Positions 1-6,786 of a DNA stretch of 9,304 nucleotides are shown one piece after another (the first letter of the stretch is position 1; each line of letters starts with the position of its first letter). Source of the stretch: CALKCV01 sp964619285. GTDB taxonomy: Bacteria > Cyanobacteriota > Cyanobacteriia > Cyanobacteriales > Microcoleaceae. A program made the translations under genes and the position numbers. A model generated the notes under the pieces. It worked only from the letters and a program-made list of their open reading frames with translations. It did not search any database and was not told the DNA's origin. The stretch spans positions 1 to 9,304 of the forward strand of contig CAZUCT010000275.1 of the NCBI GenBank assembly GCA_964619285.1. The letters run 5' to 3'.

Positions 1-17
1 ACAGACAAGATGTCTGT
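1..17. repeat. Short palindrome at window edge (REP-like fragment)
   Basis: ACAGACA and TGTCTGT form perfect 7-bp arms around a 3-base loop. It is probably the end of a dispersed cyanobacterial intergenic repeat that continues outside the window. The inverted repeat is seen directly; the family assignment is inference. Confidence 0.45.
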
Positions 18-428
18 TCTACGGGGAAAATTTTCTGCAAATATTTTTGCCTACTTACTTAATTTTGTCAGGCAGAGCAAAACTAACTATTAAAGGCTAA
101 GATAAAAATGCAGAGGGGGAATTTTTTACTAAAACTGTCACTTGGATTGTTTATTGGGTCTTCAAGACCGAGGCTAGTCTGTAAAGGACTATACATTGGC
201 AGAAAATCTTGACTATTCCTCGGTCTGGCTGCGATCCCCGGAATTTTATGGGGACTATTTGTAGCTGAAGGATAATGGCGAAAAATTTTCAGAGCCCGAG
301 CTTCTGGGATGTCCAGAAGAAACAATAAGGGCAGACCGGGCTCCAAACGTCAAAAATATTTGATCGAATATTTGAAAATGAGACGTAAAGCCCGGAGTAT
401 ATAAATTAACAAAGCGCGAACTAGGTAA
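18..428. other. Non-coding region upstream of the lytic transglycosylase
   Basis: No convincing gene is present. A minus-strand open frame of 87 codons (346-83) has no recognisable motif, has a biased composition (many P, S, F, L) and is rejected. Near the right end TATAAA (400-405) resembles a -10 box about 20 bases before the next gene; TTGAAA at 372-377 lies too far upstream (22-base spacer) to be a normal -35. The promoter of the downstream gene is probably here but cannot be placed firmly. Confidence 0.4.
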
Positions 429-2606
429 ATGAAATCGATGTTAAAGCGACGGACAACTCAAATTTCTCTCTCGATCGGTCTTTCTGTGACTGCTTTGCTA
501 GTGGGAGTGTTTTTGCCCGAGTTAAGTTGGAAAGGCTCTAGCAACTCTCACAACTCTATAGAGGAAGGGCTCGGCTATCCTTCTGAATTCGACGTTACTA
601 CTTTGGTGTCGATGTCGCCACAGCAGCGAACGGAACAGCTACAAGCTGCTATCGATAAAGGTAAAAACCTCAATCGCGATCGCGCCCGCTATCTGCTGGC
701 TGCCGATTTAATCGAAAGGGGAGAGCCAGAAGAGGCGATCGCTCAATTAAAAGGTTTGGAGCGAGACTATAAACTTCTCGCTCCTTATATCGTTTTTAAA
801 CGAGCCAGAGCTTACGAGACAGCGGGAGCTCTAACTAAAGCTAACGAAGCCTGGCAAGAATTACTGGAAAACTATAGCGATAATCCCGTGGCGGCAGAAG
901 CTTTATACGTTCTCGGCAAAGATAATCCTTCTTACTGGGACCGAGCGTTAGAACAATTTCCGGCCCATCCCAGTACGGTAGAAATTGCCCGAGAGCGATT
1001 AAAACAAGACCCGAACCAACCTCAATTGCTATTACTTATAGCTCAATCTGGTTTTCACGTTCCCGAATATGTATCAGTGTTAGATACTTTAACAACTAAA
1101 TATGCTTCCCAGTTGACCCCCGAAGATTGGGAAACTATCGCTTTTGGTTACTGGGAAAAGCTCGAATACGGTAAGGGCGGTATTGCTTACGGTAAAGCTC
1201 CCAAAACAGCGCAAAATATGTACCGTCACGCCCGGGGTTTGTGGTTGGGGGGCAAAACTGCTGAGGCGCGGGCGGGTTATAAAAAGCTCGTCGAAGAGTT
1301 TCCCGATAGCGGAGAGGATACGGCCTTGGGTTTAATTCGGCTGGCGAGATTGAGCAAAAAGGAAGAAGCTTTAACTTATTACGATCGCGTAATTTACAAC
1401 TTCCCCAGTCACGCCGCCGAGGCCATGTACGATAAAGCAAAAATCCTCGATAAAATGGATTCGGCTAAGTCTGCTACCCAACTGCGTCAGTGGTTGTTAG
1501 ACGAGTATAACAATTCGGAGTCGGCGGCTAAGTTGCGCTGGGAGTTTGCCGAGAAGGCTGCTAAGGAGGGAGATTACCGAAGCGCTTGGAAATGGGGGCA
1601 AGAAATTACCCTTCACAACCCGGATAGCGAAATCGCAGCCCAGGCAGGTTTTTGGGTGGGTAAATGGGCGGAGAAACTCGGACGGGATGAGGATGCGAAA
1701 ACTGCTTATGAATATACTCTCTTGCGCTATCCCCATTCTTATTATGCTTGGCGATCGGCGGTGTTGTTAGGTTGGAACGTGGGAGATTTTACCACCGTGC
1801 GTTCTCTGTCTCCAGAAGTGCTGCCACCGACGAAGCGAGAGCCCCTGAGAGCCGGTTCTGAGACTCTTAAGGAATTATATCAACTAGGTCAAGATCGGGA
1901 AGCTTGGAAGCTCTGGCAGGTAGAATTTGTTAACCGCCGAAATCCAACGGTTGCAGAACAATATACTGACGGAGTTCTCCGCATTGGCGTGGGGGATAAT
2001 TTAGACGGGATGTGGATGCTTTCGAGTTTGAGCAAGAGAGAAAAACCGGAGGAAAAAGCGGAATATTTGCAACTGAAGCAGAGTCGGACTTACTGGGAGG
2101 CTTTGTATCCTTTTCCTTATATGGAAACTATTGTCAAATGGTCGAAAGAACGCCAGCTCAATACGGTTTTAGTGACTGCTTTGATTCGCCAAGAGTCGCG
2201 GTTTATGCCGAAGATTAAGTCTGTGGTTGGGGCGACGGGTTTGATGCAAATCATGCCGGAAACGGGTAAGGAGTCTGCTAAGATAATTAGTCTGGAAAGT
2301 TACGATTTGGAAAACGTTAACGACAACGTTAATATCGGCACTTATTATTTGGGTTTCACCCACCAGGAATACGACGATAATTCGATGTTGGCGGTGGCGA
2401 GTTATAATGCCGGACCTAATGCGGTAAGCAATTGGCTCAAACGTTTTGGGTTTAAGGATGCCGATGTTTTTGTGGAGCAAATTCCCTATCCAGAAACTCG
2501 CGGCTATGTGGAGTCGGTGTTTGAGAATTACTGGAATTATCTCCAGATTTATAATCCAGAAATTTCTCGCTTGATGGCAGAGCATTATGCCAAGCATCAA
2601 AAATAG
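429..2606 (+). CDS. Membrane-anchored Slt70-like soluble-type lytic transglycosylase
   Basis: A peptidoglycan-cleaving enzyme of 725 residues that should act in the periplasm, cutting the MurNAc-GlcNAc bond with formation of 1,6-anhydro-MurNAc. Residues 1-9 are basic (KSMLKRR) and are followed by a hydrophobic segment at about 11-30, so it is either a signal peptide or an N-terminal anchor. Residues about 65-540 form a long alpha-helical, TPR-like solenoid with repeated A/Y/W-rich helix pairs, as in the U-shaped domain of Slt70. The C-terminal SLT domain (about 565-705) holds the catalytic Glu589 in IRQESRF, the GATGLMQIMP motif at 601-610 and the SYNAGP motif at 658-663, all intact. Length is slightly above E. 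coli Slt70 (about 645 residues). The start is ATG 429; ATG 438 is a close alternative and neither has a strong Shine-Dalgarno. It stands alone, with repeats downstream. Family assignment is firm; the physiological role (wall turnover or division) is inference. Confidence 0.93.
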   Translation: MKSMLKRRTTQISLSIGLSVTALLVGVFLPELSWKGSSNSHNSIEEGLGYPSEFDVTTLVSMSPQQRTEQLQAAIDKGKNLNRDRARYLLAADLIERGEPEEAIAQLKGLERDYKLLAPYIVFKRARAYETAGALTKANEAWQELLENYSDNPVAAEALYVLGKDNPSYWDRALEQFPAHPSTVEIARERLKQDPNQPQLLLLIAQSGFHVPEYVSVLDTLTTKYASQLTPEDWETIAFGYWEKLEYGKGGIAYGKAPKTAQNMYRHARGLWLGGKTAEARAGYKKLVEEFPDSGEDTALGLIRLARLSKKEEALTYYDRVIYNFPSHAAEAMYDKAKILDKMDSAKSATQLRQWLLDEYNNSESAAKLRWEFAEKAAKEGDYRSAWKWGQEITLHNPDSEIAAQAGFWVGKWAEKLGRDEDAKTAYEYTLLRYPHSYYAWRSAVLLGWNVGDFTTVRSLSPEVLPPTKREPLRAGSETLKELYQLGQDREAWKLWQVEFVNRRNPTVAEQYTDGVLRIGVGDNLDGMWMLSSLSKREKPEEKAEYLQLKQSRTYWEALYPFPYMETIVKWSKERQLNTVLVTALIRQESRFMPKIKSVVGATGLMQIMPETGKESAKIISLESYDLENVNDNVNIGTYYLGFTHQEYDDNSMLAVASYNAGPNAVSNWLKRFGFKDADVFVEQIPYPETRGYVESVFENYWNYLQIYNPEISRLMAEHYAKHQK

Positions 2607-2607
2607 T

Positions 2608-2688
2608 TAATTGCTAATTGCTAATGGTTAATAGCTAATGGCTAACAATTGACAATTGGCAATTAGCAATTGACAATTAGCAATTAGC
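2608..2688. repeat. Heptameric AATT repeat forming a hairpin after the transglycosylase
   Basis: Degenerate seven-base units (GCTAATT and its complement AATTAGC, plus variants ending GAC or GGT) fill the space directly after the stop codon. GCTAATTGCTAAT (2613-2625) pairs perfectly with ATTAGCAATTAGC (2676-2688), with further partial pairing between. As RNA it could act as a 3'-end stabilising hairpin or weak terminator, but no U-run follows. Confidence 0.65.
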
Positions 2689-2805
2689 GTTCAGATGTAC
2701 TTATGTGAAGAAAAGTAACGAATCTTATCAAAATATTGAGAAACGAAGCGTTTCTTTGGGAGTGCTTTAACCTAGAAATTTAAAGGAATGTAACGAGAAA
2801 AAAAT
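2689..2805. other. Spacer and leader of the small membrane protein gene
   Basis: AT-rich and without an open frame. It ends in a purine-rich stretch before ATG 2806: AAGGA at about 2783-2787 is too distant for ideal pairing, and a run of A directly precedes the start. A promoter probably lies here, but no convincing -35/-10 pair was identified. Confidence 0.3.
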
Positions 2806-3114
2806 ATGAACCTACAAAAATACCGCATCCAATGCACTCTTTCCTTTGGGGACATCTACGCTCAAATCCTGGCCTGGCTGGGCATAATTTTCTTGAGCGT
2901 GGCCTCGGGTTTGGCCCTTTGGACTAGCAGCCAGCAAATTTACGCGATCGCCGCCACTGCTTTAGTGGTAGTCATGTCTCTACCCTTCCTCCTCTTTGCT
3001 TTCGTCACCACTTTGTTAAACCATATCGAGGTCAAACCGGTGGAGGAAACGGAGGAAGCAGTCTCCGACGTGCCTGGGGTATCGGGCCAACAAACCCCGC
3101 AGCCGGCCAGCTAA
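2806..3114 (+). CDS. Small two-helix membrane protein, unknown function
   Basis: 102 residues. A short polar N-terminus (NLQKYRIQ) precedes two hydrophobic stretches, about residues 20-42 (ILAWLGIIFLSVASGLALW) and 48-70 (AIAATALVVVMSLPFLLF). An acidic, then Pro/Gln-rich tail (about 76-102) follows. The pattern fits a hairpin of two transmembrane helices with both ends on the same side. I recognise no named domain. The GC-rich, HIP1-containing codons and the clean hydrophobic pattern argue that it is a real gene. A repeat-laden spacer of over 250 bp separates it from sdhA, so co-transcription is doubtful. Function unknown. Confidence 0.7.
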   Translation: MNLQKYRIQCTLSFGDIYAQILAWLGIIFLSVASGLALWTSSQQIYAIAATALVVVMSLPFLLFAFVTTLLNHIEVKPVEETEEAVSDVPGVSGQQTPQPAS

Positions 3115-3151
3115 ACCTATTTTAGATTTTAGATTATTAAGTTCGGCAGGA

Positions 3152-3204
3152 GCAATGTTGACCCGGTTTTTTTCAGAAAAGGGCAATGTTGACCCGGTTT
3201 TTTC
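3152..3204 (+). repeat. Two direct copies of a 31-bp unit (GCAATGTTGACCCGG plus T-run)
   Basis: GCAATGTTGACCCGG followed by 7-8 T and CA occurs at 3153 and again at 3184, a period of 31 bases. The CCCGGTTTTTT core is the same as in the inverted repeat just downstream, so the block belongs to one repeat family. Confidence 0.7.
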
Positions 3205-3246
3205 AACAATACCTTCGCCATTTTATTCAAGGCTAAGTCGCCCGCC

Positions 3247-3279
3247 AGAAACCCGGTTTTTTGAAAAAACCGGGTTTCT
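3247..3279. repeat. Near-perfect inverted repeat with CCCGGTTTTTT arms
   Basis: AGAAACCCGGTTTTTT (3247-3262) and AAAAAACCGGGTTTCT (3264-3279) are exact reverse complements separated by one base. A closely related copy lies at 5938-5970, inside another gene. Translated, its right half reads KKPGF, which opens a spurious upstream extension of the sdhA frame from TTG 3261. It could form a strong hairpin in the sdhA leader. Confidence 0.85.
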
Positions 3280-3377
3280 TAACGGCCCAAAATCTTAAGA
3301 ACTTCTCTAGTTTTGAGTGGAGCGGTTTTTTTATGGTTCAAGATATTAAGAAGTACAACTTAAACATCAATTCAACT

Positions 3378-5105
3378 ATGCTAGAACACGACGTAATTAT
3401 CGTTGGCGGCGGACTGGCGGGCAGTCGCGCTGCTGTAGAAATAGCTCGCAAAAATCCGAGTTTAAATGTGGCGGTAGTTGCCAAAACTCACCCCATCCGT
3501 TCCCACTCGGTGGCGGCCCAGGGGGGTATCGCGGCATCTCTGAAAAATGTTGACCCGGAAGATTCCTGGAAAGCTCACGCTTTCGATACGGTGAAGGGTT
3601 CGGACTATCTGGCAGACCAAGACGCGGTGGAAATTCTCGCTAAGGAAGCGCCAGAGGTTATTATCGACCTGGAACGGATGGGAGTATTGTTCTCTCGTTT
3701 GGAGGACGGAAGCATTGCCCAACGGGCTTTCGGCGGTCACTCCCACAAGCGCACTTGTTACGCGGCGGACAAAACCGGTCATGCTATCCTTCACGAATTG
3801 GTAAACAATTTGCGGCGCTATGGGGTGCATATCTACGAGGAATGGTATGTGATGCGTTTGATTTTAGAAGATAACCAGGCGAAAGGTTTGGTGATGTATC
3901 ATATCCTTGATGGAACACTGGCGGTGGTTCGCGCTAAGGCGGTGATGTTTGCTACGGGGGGTTACGGTCGGGTTTTCAATACGACTTCTAACGATTTTGC
4001 TTCCACTGGCGACGGTTTGGCGATGACGGCGATGGCGGGTTTGCCGTTGCAAGATATGGAGTTCGTACAGTTCCACCCGACGGGTTTGTATCCGGCGGGG
4101 GTTTTGATTTCCGAGGCGGTTCGCGGGGAGGGCGCTTATCTGATTAATAGCTCGGGCGATCGCTTTATGAAAACCTACGCCCCAAATCAAATGGAGCTGG
4201 CACCTCGGGATATTACTTCCCGCGCTATCACTCTGGAAATTCGCGCCGGTCGCGGCATTAACCTGGATGGCAGCGCTGGCGGTCCTTTTGTATATTTGGA
4301 TTTGCGACACATGGGGCGCGAGAAGATTATGAGTCGGGTGCCTTTTTGTTGGGAGGAGGCCCATCGGTTGGTGGGGGTGGATGCGGTTAACGAACCGATG
4401 CCGGTACGTCCCACTGCTCATTATTCTATGGGCGGCATTCCTACTAATAATGACGGACGGGTTTTGAGTGGTGCCGATGGTTTGGTGGATGCTTTGTTTG
4501 CTGCGGGGGAGAGTGCTTGCGTTTCGGTTCACGGGGCGAACCGTTTGGGGAGTAATTCTCTGTTGGAGTGCGTGGTCTTCGGGCGACGGACTGGGGCGGC
4601 GATCGCTCAATTTGTGGAAGGTCGCAAGTTGCCAGAAGTGAGCGAGGGGCGCTATCTGGAGGAAGCGCGGCAACAGCTCCAAGGGTTGTTAGACCGTTCG
4701 GGAGAGTGTCGCATCGGACAGTTGCGCCAGGAGTTCCAAGATATGATGACTCAGCATTGCGGGGTGTTTCGCACTGAGGAGGTGATGCGCGAGGGAGTGG
4801 AGAAGGCGCAAAAGTTACGGGAACGATTTCCCGAGGTTTATTTGGACGATAAGGGCAAGTTGTGGAATACGGAAATTGTGGAGGCGTTGGAGTTGCGGAA
4901 TTTGATGTTGGTGGGGCAGATTATTTTAACTGGCGCGTTGAACCGCCAGGAGAGTCGCGGTTCTCACAGTCGGGAGGATTTCCCGAAGCGGGACGATGAG
5001 AATTTCTTGCGGCATACTTTGGCGTATTATTCTCCTGCGGGCATCGATATCGCTTATCGCCCGGTGAAACTGGGTATGTTTGAACCGAAGGAGAGGAAGT
5101 ATTAA
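3378..5105 (+). CDS. sdhA: Succinate dehydrogenase / fumarate reductase flavoprotein subunit
   Basis: FAD subunit that oxidises succinate to fumarate. With the iron-sulfur subunit SdhB (not in this window) it feeds electrons into the plastoquinone pool at the thylakoid or cytoplasmic membrane. 575 residues from this start. The FAD-binding GGGLAGSRAA motif is at 10-19. His43 in RSHSVAAQGGI corresponds to the residue that carries covalent FAD in SdhA/FrdA. His233 (HPTG), Arg249 (RGEGAYL), His348 (HYSMGG) and Arg389 (GANRLGSN) match the substrate-binding and catalytic set. The C-terminal SRGSHSREDFP motif is intact. ATG 3378 gives MLEHDVIIVGGG, the usual family N-terminus, but has no clear ribosome-binding site. 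ATG 3333 is in frame, adds 15 residues and has GGAG 10 bases upstream. TTG 3261 is a repeat artefact. No sdhB neighbour is present, as is common in cyanobacteria, where these genes are scattered. Confidence 0.95.
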   Translation: MLEHDVIIVGGGLAGSRAAVEIARKNPSLNVAVVAKTHPIRSHSVAAQGGIAASLKNVDPEDSWKAHAFDTVKGSDYLADQDAVEILAKEAPEVIIDLERMGVLFSRLEDGSIAQRAFGGHSHKRTCYAADKTGHAILHELVNNLRRYGVHIYEEWYVMRLILEDNQAKGLVMYHILDGTLAVVRAKAVMFATGGYGRVFNTTSNDFASTGDGLAMTAMAGLPLQDMEFVQFHPTGLYPAGVLISEAVRGEGAYLINSSGDRFMKTYAPNQMELAPRDITSRAITLEIRAGRGINLDGSAGGPFVYLDLRHMGREKIMSRVPFCWEEAHRLVGVDAVNEPMPVRPTAHYSMGGIPTNNDGRVLSGADGLVDALFAAGESACVSVHGANRLGSNSLLECVVFGRRTGAAIAQFVEGRKLPEVSEGRYLEEARQQLQGLLDRSGECRIGQLRQEFQDMMTQHCGVFRTEEVMREGVEKAQKLRERFPEVYLDDKGKLWNTEIVEALELRNLMLVGQIILTGALNRQESRGSHSREDFPKRDDENFLRHTLAYYSPAGIDIAYRPVKLGMFEPKERKY

Positions 5106-5111
5106 GGTTTG

Positions 5112-5150
5112 GGGAATTGGGAATTGGGAATTAATAATTAGCAATTAACA
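5112..5150. repeat. Heptamer repeat, GGGAATT x3 then AATTAGC-type units
   Basis: Three perfect GGGAATT copies (5112-5132) continue in the same seven-base register into TTAGCAA and TTAACAA variants. This is the same AATT-core family seen in the other spacers, directly after the sdhA stop. Confidence 0.7.
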
Positions 5151-5168
5151 ATTTTCCCGGGAAATGTA

Positions 5169-5236
5169 GGGGCAAAGTCTGAGGGCGGCAAACTATGATA
5201 AAAAGCGTTAACTTTTATGTCCGAATGCTTTGCCCC
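5169..5236. repeat. Possible degenerate MITE with 9-bp terminal inverted repeats
   Basis: GGGGCAAAG (5169-5177) and CTTTGCCCC (5228-5236) are exact reverse complements enclosing about 50 bases. The ends resemble a dispersed cyanobacterial element whose ends read GGGGCAAAGC; that resemblance is recalled, not searched. Confidence 0.45.
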
Positions 5237-5306
5237 CACCAGTCCAATGTTATACTCGGCACGGGCAGAAAATGCGTTTTTCTTCTTTTCAGAAAAATCC
5301 TCTTTT

Positions 5307-5342
5307 TGAGTCTGAGTATGAGTATAAGTATGAGTATGATAC
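5307..5342 (+). repeat. Hexamer microsatellite TGAGTA
   Basis: Six consecutive six-base units: TGAGTC, TGAGTA, TGAGTA, TAAGTA, TGAGTA, TGATAC. It lies in a non-coding spacer; the plus-strand frame through it translates to low-complexity SLSMSISMSM and is not considered a gene. Confidence 0.75.
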
Positions 5343-5422
5343 GCTTTATTCCTTCCCGTGTTGAGTATAGCAGGGGTATCGATCGCTCCCGAGTGCGGAT
5401 GGGTTATTGGTGGGCGAAGCGG

Positions 5423-5752
5423 TTACGGAATTATGGACTTGCAGGATTTATTACATGGTTTCAGGCAAGGTTTGATGGGAGTAGTTCTCGGTTCGTAGTC
5501 GTTACAATTAATGGCATCTTCTGTGAGGGCAGAATAGGGACGAACCGTACATTTTAAACGATAATCTCCGGTGAAAAACGCGCAGCGATCGCAAGGTATT
5601 TGATGCAGCTTTTTGACATAAGCTATTCCTTGTCTAAAGGTAGAAAAAGCATTCCACAAACAGGTGGCGATCGCTCCCAAAATACAAAAAGAGCAGAGCA
5701 AACTTTGTATTGGCTGCCATCCTAATTCAGAAGTTATGAAGACATCGAACAT
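5423..5752 (-). CDS. Conserved-looking small protein with a four-cysteine motif
   Basis: 109 residues. An N-terminal hydrophobic stretch (about 14-33, with Cys20, Cys23 and Cys31) may be a single membrane helix. It is followed by a core with Cys54, Cys57, Cys68 and Cys83 in the pattern C-x2-C-x10-C-x14-C, within IPCDRCAFFTGDYRLKC and ALTEDAINCNDYEP. This spacing suits a metal or iron-sulfur site. The core resembles a small family of uncharacterised cyanobacterial proteins I have seen with the same (I)PCxxCxFFTGxYRLKCTV string; that is recalled, not searched. The short Cys/Lys/Pro-rich tail (about 90-109) looks less constrained. It lies downstream of the isi operon on the same strand with a 140-base heptamer-rich gap, so read-through expression during iron stress is possible but unproven. 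Function unknown. Confidence 0.75.
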   Translation of the reverse strand: MFDVFITSELGWQPIQSLLCSFCILGAIATCLWNAFSTFRQGIAYVKKLHQIPCDRCAFFTGDYRLKCTVRPYSALTEDAINCNDYEPRTTPIKPCLKPCNKSCKSIIP

Positions 5753-5765
5753 GGTTTTTACTCGA

Positions 5766-5860
5766 TAATTGTTAGTTGTTAATTTTTAATTGTTAATTGC
5801 TAACTGCTAACTGCTAATTGTTAATCCTAACTATTAGCAACTAGCAACTAGCCATTAGCT
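5766..5860. repeat. Degenerate heptamer repeat block with imperfect hairpin
   Basis: Seven-base units such as CTAACTG, CTAATTG, TTAATTG and CTAGCAA fill the gap between the hydrolase stop and the C4-protein start. The segment 5800-5816 (CTAACTG units) can pair with 5835-5851 (TAGCAAC units) at 13 of 17 positions. It may shape the 3' end of the isi operon transcript. Confidence 0.6.
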
Positions 5861-5892
5861 ATTTTCTCTTTTTGCAAAAATAGGACGATCCC

Positions 5893-6696
5893 TTAACTTT
5901 TATTCTCAGAAACCGGGTTTCTGGTGAGGGGTATCTCAGAAACCAGGTTTTTCCAAAAAACCGGGTTTCTTGACCGAAACTCTGGGTTTTTGCTTTCTAA
6001 TTCTTGCCAAAAATTGAGAATTTTTTCTCCCACGAGCTGAGGATAGAAGCAGTGGAAAAAGTGACGGCCTTGAGGGCACTGCCATAAGCGATCGCCTTTC
6101 TTTAAATAGAATTGCCATCCTTGCAATAAATGAGGATCGACAACAAAATCGTCCTGACTGCCGCAGACCATCAACGGTACGTTTACTCCATTTGCTTCGA
6201 TGCTAATTCTTTTTAAAAGGGAGTGGGGCGACAGAGAATAATTTAGGTCTTCCTCTAAAACTTTGGCTAATTTCTTGCAGTTTTTTGGGTAGCGATCGCC
6301 AAATAAACTTTCGACCATTTGAGCGATTATTTTTTCTCGACTAAAAGGGAAAAGTTGGCGATGTATATAATAATGAGCTTGCCAATTAATTGCGGGATAA
6401 ACGCCGACAGCTAAGAGAGTTAAAGATTGCACTCTTTCTGGATATCGACGGGCATAAAGCAATCCTAATAATCCTCCCATACTATGACCGATAAGATGAA
6501 TCGGTCGATTTCGAGATTTGAGATAATCGTGGAGCAAAGTAACTGCTAAATCTAACGAACATGGCTCGTCTTGGGATTGAGAATATTCCCACTGAGCAGC
6601 TACTAATTTGGTTGATAAATAACGCAGTAATGGCTTATCAAATACTTGGAAGCTAGGACTGACGCTTAAAGATAAAACATCTGGAAGATTTCGCAT
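5893..6696 (-). CDS. Alpha/beta-fold hydrolase in the isi operon (isiC-like position)
   Basis: 267 residues. The nucleophile elbow GHSMGG places Ser72 as catalytic. The candidate acid is Asp182 or Asp183 in CGSQDD, and the candidate base is His212 or His215 in QGRHFFH, so a complete Ser-Asp-His triad is plausible. The usual HG oxyanion motif is not visible near the N-terminus, which begins directly with LPDVLSLSVSPSFQ. ATG 6696 is supported by AAGGA at 6703-6707, six bases upstream. It follows flavodoxin on the same strand after 87 bases and is probably co-transcribed. Cyanobacterial isi operons often carry a third gene of this kind, called isiC in some strains; the name is not applied with certainty. 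The substrate is unknown (lipid or other ester is a guess). Residues about 236-267 are encoded by dispersed CCGGGTTT repeats and are probably an acquired tail. Confidence 0.85.
   Translation of the reverse strand: MRNLPDVLSLSVSPSFQVFDKPLLRYLSTKLVAAQWEYSQSQDEPCSLDLAVTLLHDYLKSRNRPIHLIGHSMGGLLGLLYARRYPERVQSLTLLAVGVYPAINWQAHYYIHRQLFPFSREKIIAQMVESLFGDRYPKNCKKLAKVLEEDLNYSLSPHSLLKRISIEANGVNVPLMVCGSQDDFVVDPHLLQGWQFYLKKGDRLWQCPQGRHFFHCFYPQLVGEKILNFWQELESKNPEFRSRNPVFWKNLVSEIPLTRNPVSENKS
5905..5990. repeat. CCGGGTTTCT repeats inside the 3' end of the hydrolase gene
   Basis: Four related units: CTCAGAAACCGGGTTTCT (5905-5922), CTCAGAAACCAGGTTTTT (5935-5952), AAAAAACCGGGTTTCT (5955-5970) and GAAACTCTGGGTTTT (5976-5990). 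The middle pair forms a near-perfect inverted repeat closely matching the one at 3247-3279. In the hydrolase frame they encode the recurring RNPVF / RNPVSE peptide. Confidence 0.8.
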
Positions 6697-6700
6697 TTAA

Positions 6701-6707
6701 TTTCCTT
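6701..6707 (-). promoter_or_regulatory. Ribosome-binding site of the hydrolase
   Basis: AAGGAAA on the minus strand; its AAGGA core ends six bases before ATG 6696. It fixes the start of a protein whose N-terminus is otherwise atypical. Confidence 0.65.
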
Positions 6708-6711
6708 TTTT

Positions 6712-6772
6712 GCTAATTGCTAATTGCTAATTGCTAATTGCTAATTGCAACGGTTAGCAATTAGCAATTAGC
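6712..6772. repeat. Five-copy GCTAATT array ending in a perfect 16-bp hairpin
   Basis: GCTAATT is repeated five times without error (6712-6746). GCTAATTGCTAATTGC (6733-6748) then pairs exactly with GCAATTAGCAATTAGC (6757-6772) across an eight-base loop. It occupies most of the gap between isiB and the hydrolase, and the second arm lies 14 bases past the isiB stop. Transcribed with the operon, it could stabilise the upstream isiA-isiB mRNA or reduce read-through. Confidence 0.8.
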
Positions 6773-6786
6773 GACAACTTCAGTTA

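Larger units (their letters stand above)
5106..5422. other. Spacer between sdhA and the C4-protein gene (convergent)
   Basis: A 317-base stretch containing the heptamer block, the MITE-like inverted repeat and the hexamer microsatellite listed separately. A 120-codon plus-strand frame (5195-5557) is rejected: it runs through the repeats and then overlaps antisense to the better-supported minus-strand gene. The two flanking genes are convergent, so no promoter is needed here. Confidence 0.5.

Noticed and set aside
83..346. 87-codon minus-strand open frame upstream of the transglycosylase
   Set aside because: No motif, biased composition and no clear ribosome-binding site; treated as non-coding.
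3261..3332. N-terminal extension of SdhA from TTG 3261
   Set aside because: Encoded by the inverted repeat; no ribosome-binding site, and the family starts at MLEHD or close by.
3546..3558. AATGTTGACCCGG within sdhA also found at 3154 and 3185
   Set aside because: A 13-base match is near what chance allows in a window this size, and here it encodes conserved NVDPE; not evidence for repeat insertion in the gene.
3864..4682. 272-codon minus-strand frame inside sdhA
   Set aside because: Shadow of the sdhA reading frame; low-complexity, His/Arg/Gln-rich product without motifs.
5195..5557. 120-codon plus-strand open frame
   Set aside because: Runs through the hexamer microsatellite and MITE-like repeat and overlaps antisense to the four-cysteine gene, whose protein is much more orderly.
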